Assembly: GCF_003945595.2 (NCBI RefSeq)
Contig: NW_024105009.1
Span: 620,001-684,000, forward strand
Direction: 5' to 3'
Length of the DNA stretch: 64,000 bases
Source of the DNA: Pipra filicauda
Taxonomy: Eukaryota; Chordata; Aves; Passeriformes; Pipridae
Part shown: in pieces, positions 25,200 to 49,331 of the stretch
Layout: every line of letters starts with the position of its first letter
Numbering within the stretch: position 1 is the stretch's first letter
Position numbers and translations under genes: made by a program
The notes under the pieces: generated by a model
Told to the model about the DNA's origin: nothing
Database searches by the model: none
Seen by the model: the letters and a program-made list of their open reading frames with translations, nothing else

Positions 25200-25680
25200 G
25201 AAATAACGCTAAACAAAAATAGCAGCGTAAAACCTAAAACACCGCTTACCTGTCTTCGAGCATCTCCAAATATTCCTTACGGTGCGTTAGCGGGAACGCT
25301 CCCTGTGATGCTTCACTATAATATACCGGTAAATGGACATTCTCCTTCAGTAATAAATCAAACACCATCTATCTCAGATCCTCCTCCCTAATTAGAGATG
25401 TTTATTGGAGATGGTGTTTATCCAGCTGTCATGCCGAGAAAAAGCTGTGACATAATTACCTCTGACCAGATAGTCTTTTATATGCATATCTCACTGACAT
25501 ATAAAGGAATCGGTTTGCATTAAAAATGACAAGATCAGATGTTGATTTTAGCCGATATAATAATATTCCTGGTCGTTAAATTAATTGAAATTCAACTTTT
25601 AGGCTCTCCAAATTACAAATCTTGCGATTTAAACTTTTTTTTTTAGCAATTAAATGAGAGGCTCCACCGAAAGGATGGGC
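25200..25680. promoter_or_regulatory. Candidate enhancer in the P0-P1 intron with inverted repeat
   Basis: Unique AT-rich block between CpG-rich stretches. An 11-bp perfect inverted repeat is present: AAACACCATCT at 25360-25370 and AGATGGTGTTT at 25409-25419, flanking CCTAATTAGAG. ATAATTACC (near 25451), AATTAATTGAAATTC (near 25577) and other homeodomain cores are dense. The pattern resembles a conserved developmental element, but this is inference. Confidence 0.45.
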
Positions 25681-27080
25681 AGAGAGAAACGTGCTCTGCA
25701 AACTTGCCGCGATAAATCAAATATGCCAGCTTAAAGAAAAAGAGCCCTCGACCCCTCAGCCTAAGAACACAATTGACGTGAATCTGAGGAGTTTCTCTAT
25801 CGGTTCCTCGTGGTTTGCCAAGTTTAGGTTTTGCTACTAATTCGGGAGGCCAGGAGAGTCCGAGGCTGGAGAGAGGCGAGAGCTGGACCCCCCTTAACGC
25901 GTTATTTTTAACCCCCGCACCTCGGCGGGGCCAGCGCGATGCTGGTTCATTTGGATTCGTGGCTTTGGCAGCGCCTGCGGAACCATCTGCGTGGGGCTGA
26001 GAGCGAGCCCTGATAAGCTCCGAATTACTCTGTAATTGAAAATATATTTTTGGGAAAGGCTGGTTTTACAAATATCAAGGGTGTAGGCTTTTGATCCTTT
26101 CTGCTGCCTGTGTTCTCCAGTTGCTAATAAAACTCGCATTGAGCTCCTTAGTGGCTTGATTAACAGGCAGATTAACTGTTACTGGGGTTTTGAACAGCTT
26201 GTCCCAATCAATAGCATTTAAAAAGCTCGTCAGGATGCGCTAAGCTTTCACCCCCCCTGTTCTTTTCTGAAGGCTTTTTGAGCGGGTCTGGTTGCATGAC
26301 AGTTTTCCCATATTTATAATCAAAGGCTTTCTCGTACGGAAAGGTGTATATTCGTCTTCCAGTTTCAGAGAGACTTCGGCGGGGTCCAGAAAGCCTTTTT
26401 TTTAATCCTGCCGTATGAAGCTGTGCCTTATGCAAAAGGCCAACATAAAAGAGGTTAAATCGATTCCAAACTTTTCGCAGATTGTTTATAAACTAGAAAA
26501 GCTCCACTTAACTCAGTGTCCTGTGCATTATAGGTTTCAAACACTGTCTCTACATATACAAATAGGCATTAAGTGTCCCGAAGGCAAAAGCATTGTAGTC
26601 TAAGACGTCAGGATTTGTGTATCTCTTCAGTTCCAGACCGAACTGGACAAGAGGACTTTAAGCATTTTTCTGGGTATTAAAAAAGGTAGTTTGCAGCCCA
26701 GATATTAATACAACGAGACGATACTGGAGTCTCTAACTCAGCACTTTCTGCTCTCGACACCTAACAAAATACGAAAGGGAAGCAAACGTTGCTGTTTAAC
26801 ACAAATCAATACCCAGGCACGAGATCATGTAAAAAAGGTGAAAATTATTTTAATTAGGAAAAATAAACAAAAAACCCGCACCTTGCCATGTATAATAGTT
26901 ACTTACCTTTCTTTTTTTAACCATTTTTATATTACGCCCATTTTTTTCTTTTTGTTTGGAATAGTTTAAAAAAAAAAAAGTGTGGGGAGAGAAGGAAAAA
27001 AAACAGACGCAGAAAAAAATGCTAGTTACAATAATCCTGTGCGGATTTTAAAGGAGAAATCTTCAAAGGGTGCCTAAGTC
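25681..27080. other. P0-P1 intron, mixed AT-rich sequence
   Basis: No exon identified. The part from about 26020 to 26220 is AT-rich and unique (for example TGATTAACAGGCAGATTAACTG) and could be regulatory. A- and T-runs occur near 26395-26404, 26915-26922 and 26967-26981. Confidence 0.4.
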
Positions 27081-27860
27081 CATGCCGAGGGCCGAGGCTG
27101 CGAGGTCCCACTGCCGCGGGCCGGGAAAAGGGGGGGGCGGTCTGCGCCTGCAGGAGGGCAGGACTTTGGGGGAGAGGGGAACGCGCCGAGCACCTCACAG
27201 CGCTGCTGCTCCTCTCCTCTAATTACAAAGGCGAGAGCAGTAATTGCAAAAGTGGAAAATTCTCCTGAAAAAAAAAAAAAAAAAAAAAAAGAGAGAGAGA
27301 AAGGGAAGGGGAAAATAAAAAAGGGAAAGGAAAACCAGGCCGGCCGGGCAGGGAGGGACGAACGGCGGCTGGCAATCTGTTAGATGGGGGGAAAAAAAAG
27401 GAAAAAGAAAAAGCAGAGCGTTTCCTCGGGAAGTATCCAGGCACGGCAGTCCCGGCAGGTCCCGCTGCCCGCGGCGGGGCACGGCTGCCGGGAGCGCCGG
27501 GGCTGGGGGCCGAGGGGCTCCGGGGGGGGCGGACGCGGGTACCGGGGGCAGCGGCGGCGGCGGGGCCGGTCCCGCACGGCCCCCGCACGGCCCCTCCGCT
27601 CCCGCCGCTCCCGGCGGAGGTAAAATGGCGGCGCGGAGCCGGGCCGGACCCCGCGGCGGGATGGGACAGACCTGGCCCGGCGGGACGGGACGGGACGGGC
27701 GGTACCGGCGGATCCGCTCCGCTCCCACGCGCGGCCCGTCCCGCCCCGCCGCTCTTTCTTCCGCCCAACTTTCGCTCGGGGCTCCCGCTCCCACCGGCGC
27801 CCCCCCCCGCCCCGCCCTGACGTCACCGCTTCACCCCTGCCCTCCCCTCCCTGCCCAGGG
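27081..27860 (+). promoter_or_regulatory. Internal CpG island with YY1-type and CRE motifs
   Basis: A CpG-dense block midway between P0 and P1 carries AAAATGGCGGC (27622-27632, the YY1 motif that often sits at a transcription or translation start) and a second perfect TGACGTCA (27818-27825). An open frame begins at that ATG (27625-28035) but its product is not recognisable. The block has the look of a CpG-island promoter not accounted for by P0 or P1. Confidence 0.45.
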
Positions 27861-30239
27861 AGGGTTTTGGTGTTGGTTTTTTTTTTTTTTTTTTCGGGGG
27901 GGGTGCTGGGTGGTGGCGTTAAAAGTTTTTTTGGAGGTGGCGGGGAGGGAACACAAAGCCCGCTGCGCCCGAGGGGAAAATAGCAACAAGATTACGGCTG
28001 CTTTATTCTGGCGAGGAGGAGTAAGAAGGTGCTAATCCAAGGGATGGCTAATTGAGAGCTTGTAAAAATGATATTTGCCTGCGATTTCGGACAAAGTGGG
28101 TTTTCTCTTCTCCTCCTTTAACGCCCTGTGGACGAGAGTTGGAAAAAAAAAAAACCACAAAAAACAAACCAACAAAAACCCAAAAAGATCGCTCATTTGC
28201 TAGAGAGGGAGTGCAACAGGGAAAATAAACCCCACAACAACAACAACAACAACAACAAAGCAAGATTAAAAAAAAAAAATCAAAAGCCACGGACACGACT
28301 GACTTCACTCCAGAAAAAGGACCAGATCCCAGCTTTTAACATCCCTTTGGAGCCTTCGAGATCGGTGCGAGCTTACAAATCGCAGCCTCTTTCTCTCGCC
28401 CGCAGGATGCGTGCGGCGGGACGCCCGGCCTCGGCCAACTAGGAGGGGACAGGCTGCTCCGCGGGTCGGCTCGCCGGGACTCACCCACCCTGGAGGGGAG
28501 ACACACCGGACACAGGTTCGTACTTCATTTTGGACTTTGTTTCTTTTCTCTTCTGTCGCTCTGAAAAATTTCCTCGGCGCCCCTGAAATGATGCCTGGCC
28601 ACGGGCAGGTTAACTTAGTGCCAGATGTTACTTTGGAAAGTTTTGGAGAGGAGGAGGTAGGTGAGCGCGGGGACCAGAGGGCTGTCGGGGCAGGGAGGTC
28701 CTTGCCCGAGCCCCTAGTTTTGGCAGAGCCCCCCTTGGGGTGCCCCGCAGCCCCAGGGCCGGACTACTCTTACCTTCAGGGAAGATCCCATCACTCCCAA
28801 ATGCTCCCGGTGTGTCCATCAAGATAGTCGGCTCCGTTTCTATAAAAACGCATGACTAGGGTCAAAACCCGAACCAAAATAAGACCCGCGGGTTGCCTTA
28901 GGCCTGACCAACGCTGCAGAGCCCCTCGCCGTTGCAGGTGGGGTCGGCCGGGTCCCGGGGAGGGAGGGCGGCAGTTCTCCCTTCCCTGCATCCTCCGAGG
29001 AAAGGCTTTGCTCGGCCCATTCCCGGGTTGGAGGGAGGGCCGGGGGGAGGTTGTCCGCCCCAGTCCCTGCCTCCCGGGCCTCCCCACCGGGCGCGGAGCG
29101 GGGTGGTCACCGCGGTACCCCGGCGTCGGGGGAAGGGTAGGGAAGGGAGCGGCGGAGGGGCAGGCAGCAGTCTCTTAAGAGCCCATTTTGTGCTATTAGG
29201 GAGCTGTGGCAGCTTCTCGGCGGGACCGGGGATGACAGTGCATGACGGCCGGGCAGCCCATTATCCCGCTCCCATTGAGGCGCCCTTTCACTCACATGCA
29301 AACTCCTTGGCAGAGTCGTTTGTCTCCTCATTGTACTTTATTTAAGAATGCAATGGTTGTCAGGGCTCTTATTCAATTTCAAGATACTTTATTGATGAGC
29401 TTTGACTTTTAGCACTTTTCACATGTCAAGAGAAGTCAAGTGTATGCGGCTACGACTTCATTTTATGCTTTGCGCGTTCATACTCTCCACTTTCCGCGGT
29501 GGCTCTTGGAATTTCTTTTTCCTGTCTCTTCTTCTCTTTCTTTCCCCAAGCCTTTTTTTTTTTTTATTGTTTTTTCCCGGTGCAGACCCCCCTTCCCCTC
29601 CCCCCGGCCCACTCGCCATAACCGATTGGGACACCCTGAGCTCGGACTGGTGCTCCCAGTGTAACCTTAAATGCATGCGCTGAGGGGTTGCTTTAGAGTT
29701 TACTGAGGTGTGTCTTAATAGTCCGGCATTCAACAAATGTACTTGTGGTGTGTGGTCAGAGCAGCAAAGTCATTTACTTACTTTCCCCCTTGAGTTTCTG
29801 GCAGCCAGTGAAGGGGGTCCCTTTGCAAAAGGAGAGGGGAGGCGGGGGGAGCCTCTTCGGACGGGCACAAAGCGGCAGCACTGCCCAGCGTCAGGCTCTG
29901 CCCTCCTCCATCTCCTCCGTGGGATCTTTAAAAAAAAAAAAAAAAAAGGGAAAGAAAAGAAAAAAAATCAGCCGGGCAGCCCTTAGTCAACAAATGGCAC
30001 GTGGGAGAAGTTGGTGAGTGTTTGGTAAAGGACTCTTCAGGGCCTTTTCACAAGAGCCCTCAATACACAAAGTAAATGGTGTATTTGCTCTGCTCTTTCC
30101 CGGCCGGGGCAGAGCCGGGAACTGGGGGGAAAAAAGGCGGGGGGCTTGGGGGGGGAGAAGGAGGGAAGGGTGGCGGGCGGCCTCGGGGCGCTCCCGGGGG
30201 CGATTCACCGGCGACAAAGCTCGCCTGTCTCCCAAATAT
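27861..30239. other. P0-P1 intron, no exon identified
   Basis: Contains T- and A-runs (about 27877-27894, 28141-28153, 29930-29947), a CAA trinucleotide repeat at 28235-28259 and CpG-rich stretches (28400-28500, 28900-29170). The AT-rich piece 29175-29400 is unique and could be regulatory. No gene is supported. Confidence 0.45.
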
Positions 30240-30292
30240 TTATGCCTTTACCATTTGAATGTTATTTCCACACACTCCCCCTCTCCCCCCTT

Positions 30293-30320
30293 CCTCCCTC
30301 CCTCCCTCCCTCCCTCCCTC
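30293..30320. repeat. CCTC tetranucleotide repeat
   Basis: About seven CCTC units lie in a longer polypyrimidine stretch that continues to about 30335, upstream of P1. Pyrimidine tracts of this kind are common near CpG-island promoters. Confidence 0.8.
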
Positions 30321-30373
30321 CACTCCCCCCCCCCACCTTATCTCCATTGTCGGGCCGGGAGCGAACTGTTTAA

Positions 30374-30381
30374 ATGCAAAT
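30374..30381 (+). promoter_or_regulatory. Perfect octamer ATGCAAAT upstream of P1
   Basis: The sequence is an exact POU-factor octamer, about 220 bp upstream of the first P1 CCAAT box. A single 8-mer can occur by chance, but its location in the proximal promoter region makes it a reasonable candidate site. Confidence 0.45.
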
Positions 30382-30395
30382 CGACCTCTCCCCCG

Positions 30396-30480
30396 CCATC
30401 ACCATCATCATCATCATCACCACCACCACCACCACACCACAGCCACCACCACAGCCGCCGCCGCGACCACCACCCCCGCC
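30396..30480. repeat. CAT/CAC trinucleotide repeat
   Basis: The segment begins with ATCACCATCATCATC, passes into ACC repeats with interruptions, and ends in a CCG-rich part. It accounts for the His/Pro-rich open frames seen through this stretch, which are not genes. Confidence 0.8.
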
Positions 30481-30559
30481 CCCCCTCCCGCGGCGGACCT
30501 GTGCGGCGCGGTGCGGGCGCGGTGCGGGATGGGCGCGGGGCGGCGCGGGCCGCGCTGGC

Positions 30560-30730
30560 GCTGCCGGGCCCTGCGCATTCATATTCAAACGCCTGGGCCA
30601 ATTGGGCCGGGGCGGGCGGCGGCGGCCAATGGGCGGCGGGGAGGCGCTGGCGGCGCTTTGCATACGGCGATATTCGGGTGGGAGCGGAGCGGAGCGGGCG
30701 GCGGGCGCGGCGGGGCCGCCGAGCCATTAA
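30560..30730 (+). promoter_or_regulatory. PAX6: PAX6 proximal promoter P1
   Basis: The segment carries two forward CCAAT boxes (30598-30602 and 30626-30630), a GGGGCGGG Sp1-type box between them, a TTTGCATAC element (from 30658), GATATTCGG and a TATA-like CATTAAAG (from 30725). It is CpG-rich and lies just before the exon 1 sequence. P1 is the second main PAX6 promoter described in quail and mammals. The start site is approximate. Confidence 0.7.
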
Positions 30731-30769
30731 AGTGGGGTTTGGAGACCGCCGGCCCCCCGAGCTCCGCCG

Positions 30770-30800
<31 letters not shown>

Positions 30801-30878
30801 TTCCCCCCCCCCCCCCCCCCGCTCGGGTCCCCGGCGCTCCTCGGGAAGGAAGTGTTTTGCTGGAGGATGATGACAGAG
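30731..30878 (+). other. PAX6: PAX6 non-coding exon 1 (P1 transcript)
   Basis: The end of the exon, GGAAGTGTTTTGCTGGAGGA to GACAGAG, matches the human P1 exon as I recall it, and is followed by a weak donor GTCAGG at 30879. Intron 1 would then be short (30879-31090, 212 bp), ending TCTCCTTCCCAG. The exon includes a T21 C18 homopolymer pair (30782-30820). Its 5' end is a guess. Confidence 0.55.
30782..30820. repeat. T21-C18 homopyrimidine tract
   Basis: Twenty-one T residues are followed directly by eighteen C residues within the predicted P1 leader exon. A transcript from P1 would carry U21C18 near its 5' end if initiation is upstream of it. Length may be uncertain because of sequencing limits at homopolymers. 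Confidence 0.85.
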
Positions 30879-31090
30879 GTCAGGCTTCACTAATGGGCCA
30901 GTGGAGAGCGGTGGAGGCGAGGCAGAGACCAAGGCACACACACATTAATACACTTGAACCATCACCAATCAGCATAGGTGTGCTCTGCCTCTCTCTCTCT
31001 CTCTCCCCCACTTCACTCACACACTCTTTTATCTCTCGCTCTCCAGTCACTGACAGCCCATTTTATTGTCAATCTCTGTCTCCTTCCCAG

Positions 31091-31233
31091 GAATTCAAGA
31101 TCACACAACCAGCAGCTTCAGTGGAGAAAAACTATTTTGCTGGCAACTCTTTTTAAAGCACCATCATTTTAAATCAGTGCGCTCTTAAACTATTGACAGG
31201 AGCTTTGACAACAAGACAGGATGCCTCATAAAG
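31091..31233 (+). other. PAX6: PAX6 non-coding exon 2
   Basis: The acceptor TCTCCTTCCCAG (ending 31090) precedes GAATTCAAGATC, and the exon ends GGATGCCTCATAAAG before the donor GTGAGTG. The end matches human exon 2 exactly as I remember it, including the ATG of a small upstream ORF (31221). At 143 bp it is shorter than the human exon (188 bp), which has an A-rich insert absent here. This is the common exon joined to both exon 0 and exon 1. Confidence 0.85.
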
Positions 31234-31310
31234 GTGAGTGCTCATTTATTCTCCCAACTTCTCCCTCCTCGCATTTTAATATTTAGGCAGGGCTCTCTCT
31301 CTCACCCCTC

Positions 31311-31351
<41 letters not shown>

Positions 31352-33083
31352 TCCCATTTGCATTCCGGAGAGCTTCCCAGGGAACTTTCCAGCCCAGGAG
31401 CTCACAAACTTTCTGCCTTTCACATGAGCCCGTGTCCTCTGGAAAAGCTAAAGCATCTGACTCGGAAACCAATGCCAACAGCAGCAGCAGTAATTCCCAC
31501 GCAGCGTTTGCTGGTCAGGGAGAGCACAAGCGCCGGTGTCTGTGGTGCCGATGCTGCCGGTACCCAGTTCTTAGGGGCGGTGGGACCCGAGAAAGGCTCC
31601 GGCCCCACGCCACGCTGAGTGGGAGGGAGAGAGGGAGGGAAGCGGCGCCTCGTTGCCCCGGGGGCGGCCCCGTCCCCGACTTCTGCTTTGTGTTCTGCGG
31701 TCTCGGTTAGGGAAGGCTCACCCCTGATGGTGGGGGAGAAACACAGAGCCAGCGGCCGGGAGAGTTGCGTGGGGAAAAAAAAAAAAAATAAAAATAACCC
31801 ACATCCTAGGCCAAGTCAGCTCCCAGGCGCGGTACAGGCGGGGAGCTGAGCGGAGCTGAAGGGCTGTCAGCTTTAATCAGCCACCCGGGGATCTTCCCAA
31901 CTTGTCCCTAGTGCCGGCAACTTTCCCAGCTCCGGCGCGGGAGAAGCGCCGGGGGCGCGGAGCAGCCCGCACCGTGCGTGGAGGGCCCCGCCGGATGCCC
32001 CGCACCGCCCCGTCCCTGCTCGGCACCGGGGCTCGCCGTGCTCCCGGCGTGGGGAATTTTTTTACTCCCTTTTGAAATCGACACGCTTTTTTTTTTTTTT
32101 TTTTAATTTAAAAATCCTTGATATATCTTATTTCTACAAAGCCTCTTTGACCCATGTCTGCGATCCCCAGCTACAGCAAACCTTTCTTTTTTTTTTTTTT
32201 TTTTTAAATTTTTAAGAAGTTGCAAACTCTCGTCCATGCAAGGAAAAAAAAATATATATATTTGCTCTAGCGAAGCACAGCAATAAACTTGATTCCTTTT
32301 CCCCTCGCAAGTGCAATTGCAAAAAAAAAAAAACACCTGGGTTTGAATTTAACCTTGTAACGCTTTGCACGGAAGGGTTACATGGGCACGCAGAGCAGGA
32401 ATCATTTCTGAAAAGTTTAAAAACAAACTTTCTCGAATGATTCAATGTACCTGGCAGAGGCTGTTTTGGAAAACCACAACAACGTATTAGAGAAGAAAAG
32501 TGACAGCATCTTCTCCATTTTAGGGACATAAAATAATAAAAGTGGCCCTTGACAATAAATGTATATAGCTGCTGACCTTCACTAACGCCTCATCGCAAAC
32601 CGATTCGTTTTTATCTTTTTCTCATTTGCCCCGGGAACGCGAAACTTTTTCCTGAAGGTCTAATTACTGTTTCACCGGGAGAGGGGGAAAAAAATTGCTC
32701 TCCTCCATGAGATAATATGACGATTTCGAGATTAAAAACCGAGTTGTAGATTAGGCCCGGCCTATTAGGACGCGGCAAACTGCGTCCCAGTTCTCGGAGG
32801 GAGCCGGCCGCGTCCCACGGGCCCGGCGAGGGTCCGGGGGTTCCTACGGGGCAGCAGCGAATGCGGGTCACGGCAGGAGGAGGCGATTTCGCGTTGGTGC
32901 TGCGGGGCCGCCAGGCCTGGCCGGGGCCGCCGGGCCGGTGGCTGGAGGCGGTGGCGAGTTGCTGAGCAGACACGCAGCTCCTTGTCCCACGCCTCCTCTT
33001 ACCTTGCTGAAGATCTTGGCTACCCTCGCCTTCTATTGTAAACCGCTTTCGGCTCTGTTTGGGTTTGTTTTGTTTCGTGGTCT

Positions 33084-33169
<86 letters not shown>

Positions 33170-34775
33170 TTCCCTCCTCCATTTCTTTTAAACCCACTCA
33201 GTGTCATTTCTGAGGTCCGTGCGGGTAGAGCTGAGGGCTGGAAGTTTCCTGGTGCCTTTCTGGATGGTTTCTTTAACCCCGTAGGCCCCACGCTTATGAT
33301 TTGTGCATGAAATATGGGAGGAAATTGTGTCTGGAGAAGTAGGTTTCCCGTTCGGTGTGTGTCTATGCAGACGTGTTTGGTGTATTAAAGGGATGACTTC
33401 ACGTTCAGTTCAGCTGAAGGAGATATCACCACGTCTCCATTGAAGTACAGTGTAGCTTGCTCTGCTGCTAATCAGGTAGCTCTCCAAAGAGCAGTAAATA
33501 TTTACCAGTTAAAGTCTTCATGCTGCGAGAAAGTACTTGTTTGATGTTTATTTTTATGGATTTAAGATTGCTAAAAGCTACTTAATAAATTATACCATGG
33601 CTAGTCCTGAATGGGGAAACGCGCCTCTTTGAATTCTCCATCATATGCAGGAAGAGTAAAATTAATATTCATTATAGGCGCAAAAGAAAGAGAATGAGTA
33701 TTTTTAGGCGAAAAAAAAAAGGAGAGAAAATGAAGGCTGCGACTATTTCATTATTTTACCTCCTTTTTTTTTAGCAACCCCCTTGAATGGGCTCTTTATT
33801 GTAATTGTCCCTCCCCAATTGAGCACCCCACTGAGCTGTTGTATCTTTTTACAACCCCTAACAACTCGCACCAGTAACACAATTACCGCCAGATATTTAT
33901 AACGAGAAATTACTTTTCCATTTTCACCCGCGACGATTTCAAATAAATACATGGGGACGCATAAATAAATAAATAAGTGGGCCGGGGGGTGGCGGGGGAG
34001 GGGGGGGGGAGAGAGAGAAGGAAGGAGGGAGGGAGGGAAGGTGGCGAGAGGAGGAGAGAGGGAGCAGTGGAAGGAAGGAGGGAGCGAGCGAGCGAGGGAG
34101 AGAGGGGGGTGTGGGGGGGGGGGAAAGGCGCTGGGGACTGTCCAGGCGCTGGGTCAAGGCAGGCACTAATGAAGGGAGAAGGGGCTTGTTTCTCTGCTCT
34201 TTGTAAGTTGGAGGGTTGTTGGTCCGTTGAGTTGGGAAGCTGCGCGGCCGGTTAAGGAGCCTGGGTTTCTGCACTCGGGGTTTGGGTAGAGGAGCAGAAT
34301 GGAGGCCATTGTTCGCTTTCTGTAGGCTTTGTTTAACAGTTCTCACCCCCTCCTGTTCTTACTTTTTAAAGCAGTGAGGCGAGGTAGACAGCGTGTGTCA
34401 CAGTACAGTGAAAAAGGGGAAGATCTAAAGACCAAAAAAGAAGTTAATCACAAGACGGGGAGTTTGGGGTAGAAAAAGTTGCCAGTGCCGCGGGGAAAGG
34501 GGGGGGGGGGGGGGGGGGAAATAAATAACTCGAGGAAATACCCGGAGGTAAAAATGGAGCCCCGCTCCCAGCACGCAGGGCAGCCGGCGGAGGGCTCCCC
34601 CCCGCCACCTCCCCGCCCCCGCCGCCGGTGCCCGCGCAGCCCCCGCGCAGCGCCGCCCGCCCCGCTCCTCTGCGCTCCCCCCGGCCCGCGCCCCGCCGCC
34701 CCGCACACCTTCCCGGCGCCGCTCCACACTTTTTTAATATACTTCTTCTGCTTTGTCCTAGAGGGAAGACTTTAA
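31221..34775 (+). CDS. Spliced upstream ORF in the PAX6 leader
   Basis: An ATG at 31221 near the end of exon 2 reads MPHKEGRL and stops at TAA 34773-34775 in exon 3. The codon for E is split across the splice junction (31233/34762). The start has A at -3. As I recall the human leader, the same ORF exists there as MPHKGGRL, so length, start and stop are shared between bird and mammal. Such a short uORF commonly reduces translation of the main ORF. No protein function is implied; the range includes intron 2. Confidence 0.7.
31292..31347. repeat. CT-rich microsatellite after exon 2
   Basis: A pure CT run at 31321-31347 (27 nt) is preceded by an imperfect CT-rich stretch. It lies about 60 bp into intron 2. 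Confidence 0.85.
31348..33379. other. PAX6: PAX6 intron 2, first part
   Basis: No exon found. The stretch contains CpG-rich DNA (31500-31700, 31900-32050 and 32740-32945) and several T-runs, including the exceptional T79 listed separately. Confidence 0.5.
33086..33164. repeat. T79 homopolymer in PAX6 intron 2
   Basis: Seventy-nine consecutive T residues in sense orientation, with no retroposon body next to them. This is the longest homopolymer in the window. The exact length may be affected by assembly or sequencing error. Confidence 0.8.
33380..33960. promoter_or_regulatory. Candidate regulatory block in PAX6 intron 2
   Basis: Unique AT-rich sequence with many homeodomain-type cores: GCTAATCAGG near 33470, ACTTAATAAATTATACC near 33580 and AAAATTAATATTCATTATAGG near 33657. 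It lies between the T79 tract and a purine-rich repeat. Intronic PAX6 enhancers are known in other vertebrates, but this block is not matched to one. Confidence 0.35.
33975..34130. repeat. G/A-rich purine tract
   Basis: About 155 bp of almost pure purine on the + strand, with GGAGG, GAGAGA, GGAAGGAGGGAGG and G9-G10 runs. Such tracts can form G-quadruplex or triplex structures. It is a simple repeat and carries no coding signal. Confidence 0.8.
34131..34761. other. PAX6: PAX6 intron 2, distal end
   Basis: Unique sequence (34140-34440), then a G20 run at 34499-34518, then a CpG-rich block (34555-34730), ending in a pyrimidine-rich acceptor TTTGTCCTAG before exon 3. No other exon is recognised. 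Confidence 0.5.
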
Positions 34776-34838
34776 CTAGTGACACGCAGATGTGCGAGTC
34801 CCTAAATTGTATGAGAGGACAGTCCACCCTGCTTTCAG
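34762..34838 (+). other. PAX6: PAX6 non-coding exon 3, with GC donor
   Basis: The exon starts AGGGAAGACTTTAACTAG after TTTGTCCTAG and ends CTGCTTTCAG, which is 77 bp, the same length as human exon 3 as I recall it. The following intron begins GCAAGT, not GT. With AG at the exon end, AG/GCAAGT is the consensus for a GC-AG U2 intron. No usable GT donor lies at the equivalent place. The exon holds the stop of the first uORF (34773-34775) and the start of a second, ATGTGCGAG at 34790. Confidence 0.8.
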
Positions 34839-35177
34839 GCAAGTTTAAAAACATGACTTCGGACTCTCTTTGTGATTGTTGTCGCTCCACTTAATACACC
34901 ACCTCAGCGAAGGGCACTAACGACGAGGCAATACGCCACCTGCATGCAATTAAAACGAGAAACCACTTGGCGGGCTGCTTCTCTTAATTTTTTTCCCCCG
35001 CGTGTTAGGGATACATATGTACAGTTTTGCCTTGAGATGTTAAAAACCCCCAAATCCTTAAACTAACCGGGGGAAGATGCCTAAGGATAACAAAATCAGC
35101 CTGTGAGATATTAGCCTCTCTGCAGCTTAACTGTGTGCACTACCTCGCCTGATTAACGCCTATTTTATCACTGATAG

Positions 35178-35222
35178 ACTGCTATAGGCGACCCCCGTGG
35201 GATACTGCTCTATCAGCCCAAC

Positions 35223-35232
<10 letters not shown>
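35178..35232 (+). CDS. PAX6: PAX6 exon 4: leader plus start codon (M1-N3)
   Basis: The start ATG at 35223 is followed by CAGAACA and a strong donor GTAAGTGA (35233). The context AACATGC has A at -3. I place the acceptor at CTGATAG (exon from 35178), because the exon then aligns colinearly with human exon 4. A second acceptor, GCTATAG, would start the exon at 35188. Coding sequence is 35223-35232; the rest is leader. Exon 4 is 55 bp here (human 61). Confidence 0.8.

Positions 35233-49331
<14,099 letters not shown>

Noticed and set aside
28235..28259. CAA repeat considered as part of a repeat array
   Set aside because: A simple trinucleotide microsatellite. CRISPR-like or satellite interpretations do not apply in a vertebrate intron.
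28385..28516. Possible extra leader exon between a CCGCAG acceptor and an ACAG/GTTCGT donor
   Set aside because: The donor is weak and no known PAX6 exon corresponds; isolated AG/GT pairs of this kind are common by chance.
30018..30893. 291-codon frame and a His-rich 203-codon frame over the P1 region
   Set aside because: They translate simple repeats (CCTC, CAT/CAC, T21C18) and the promoter itself.
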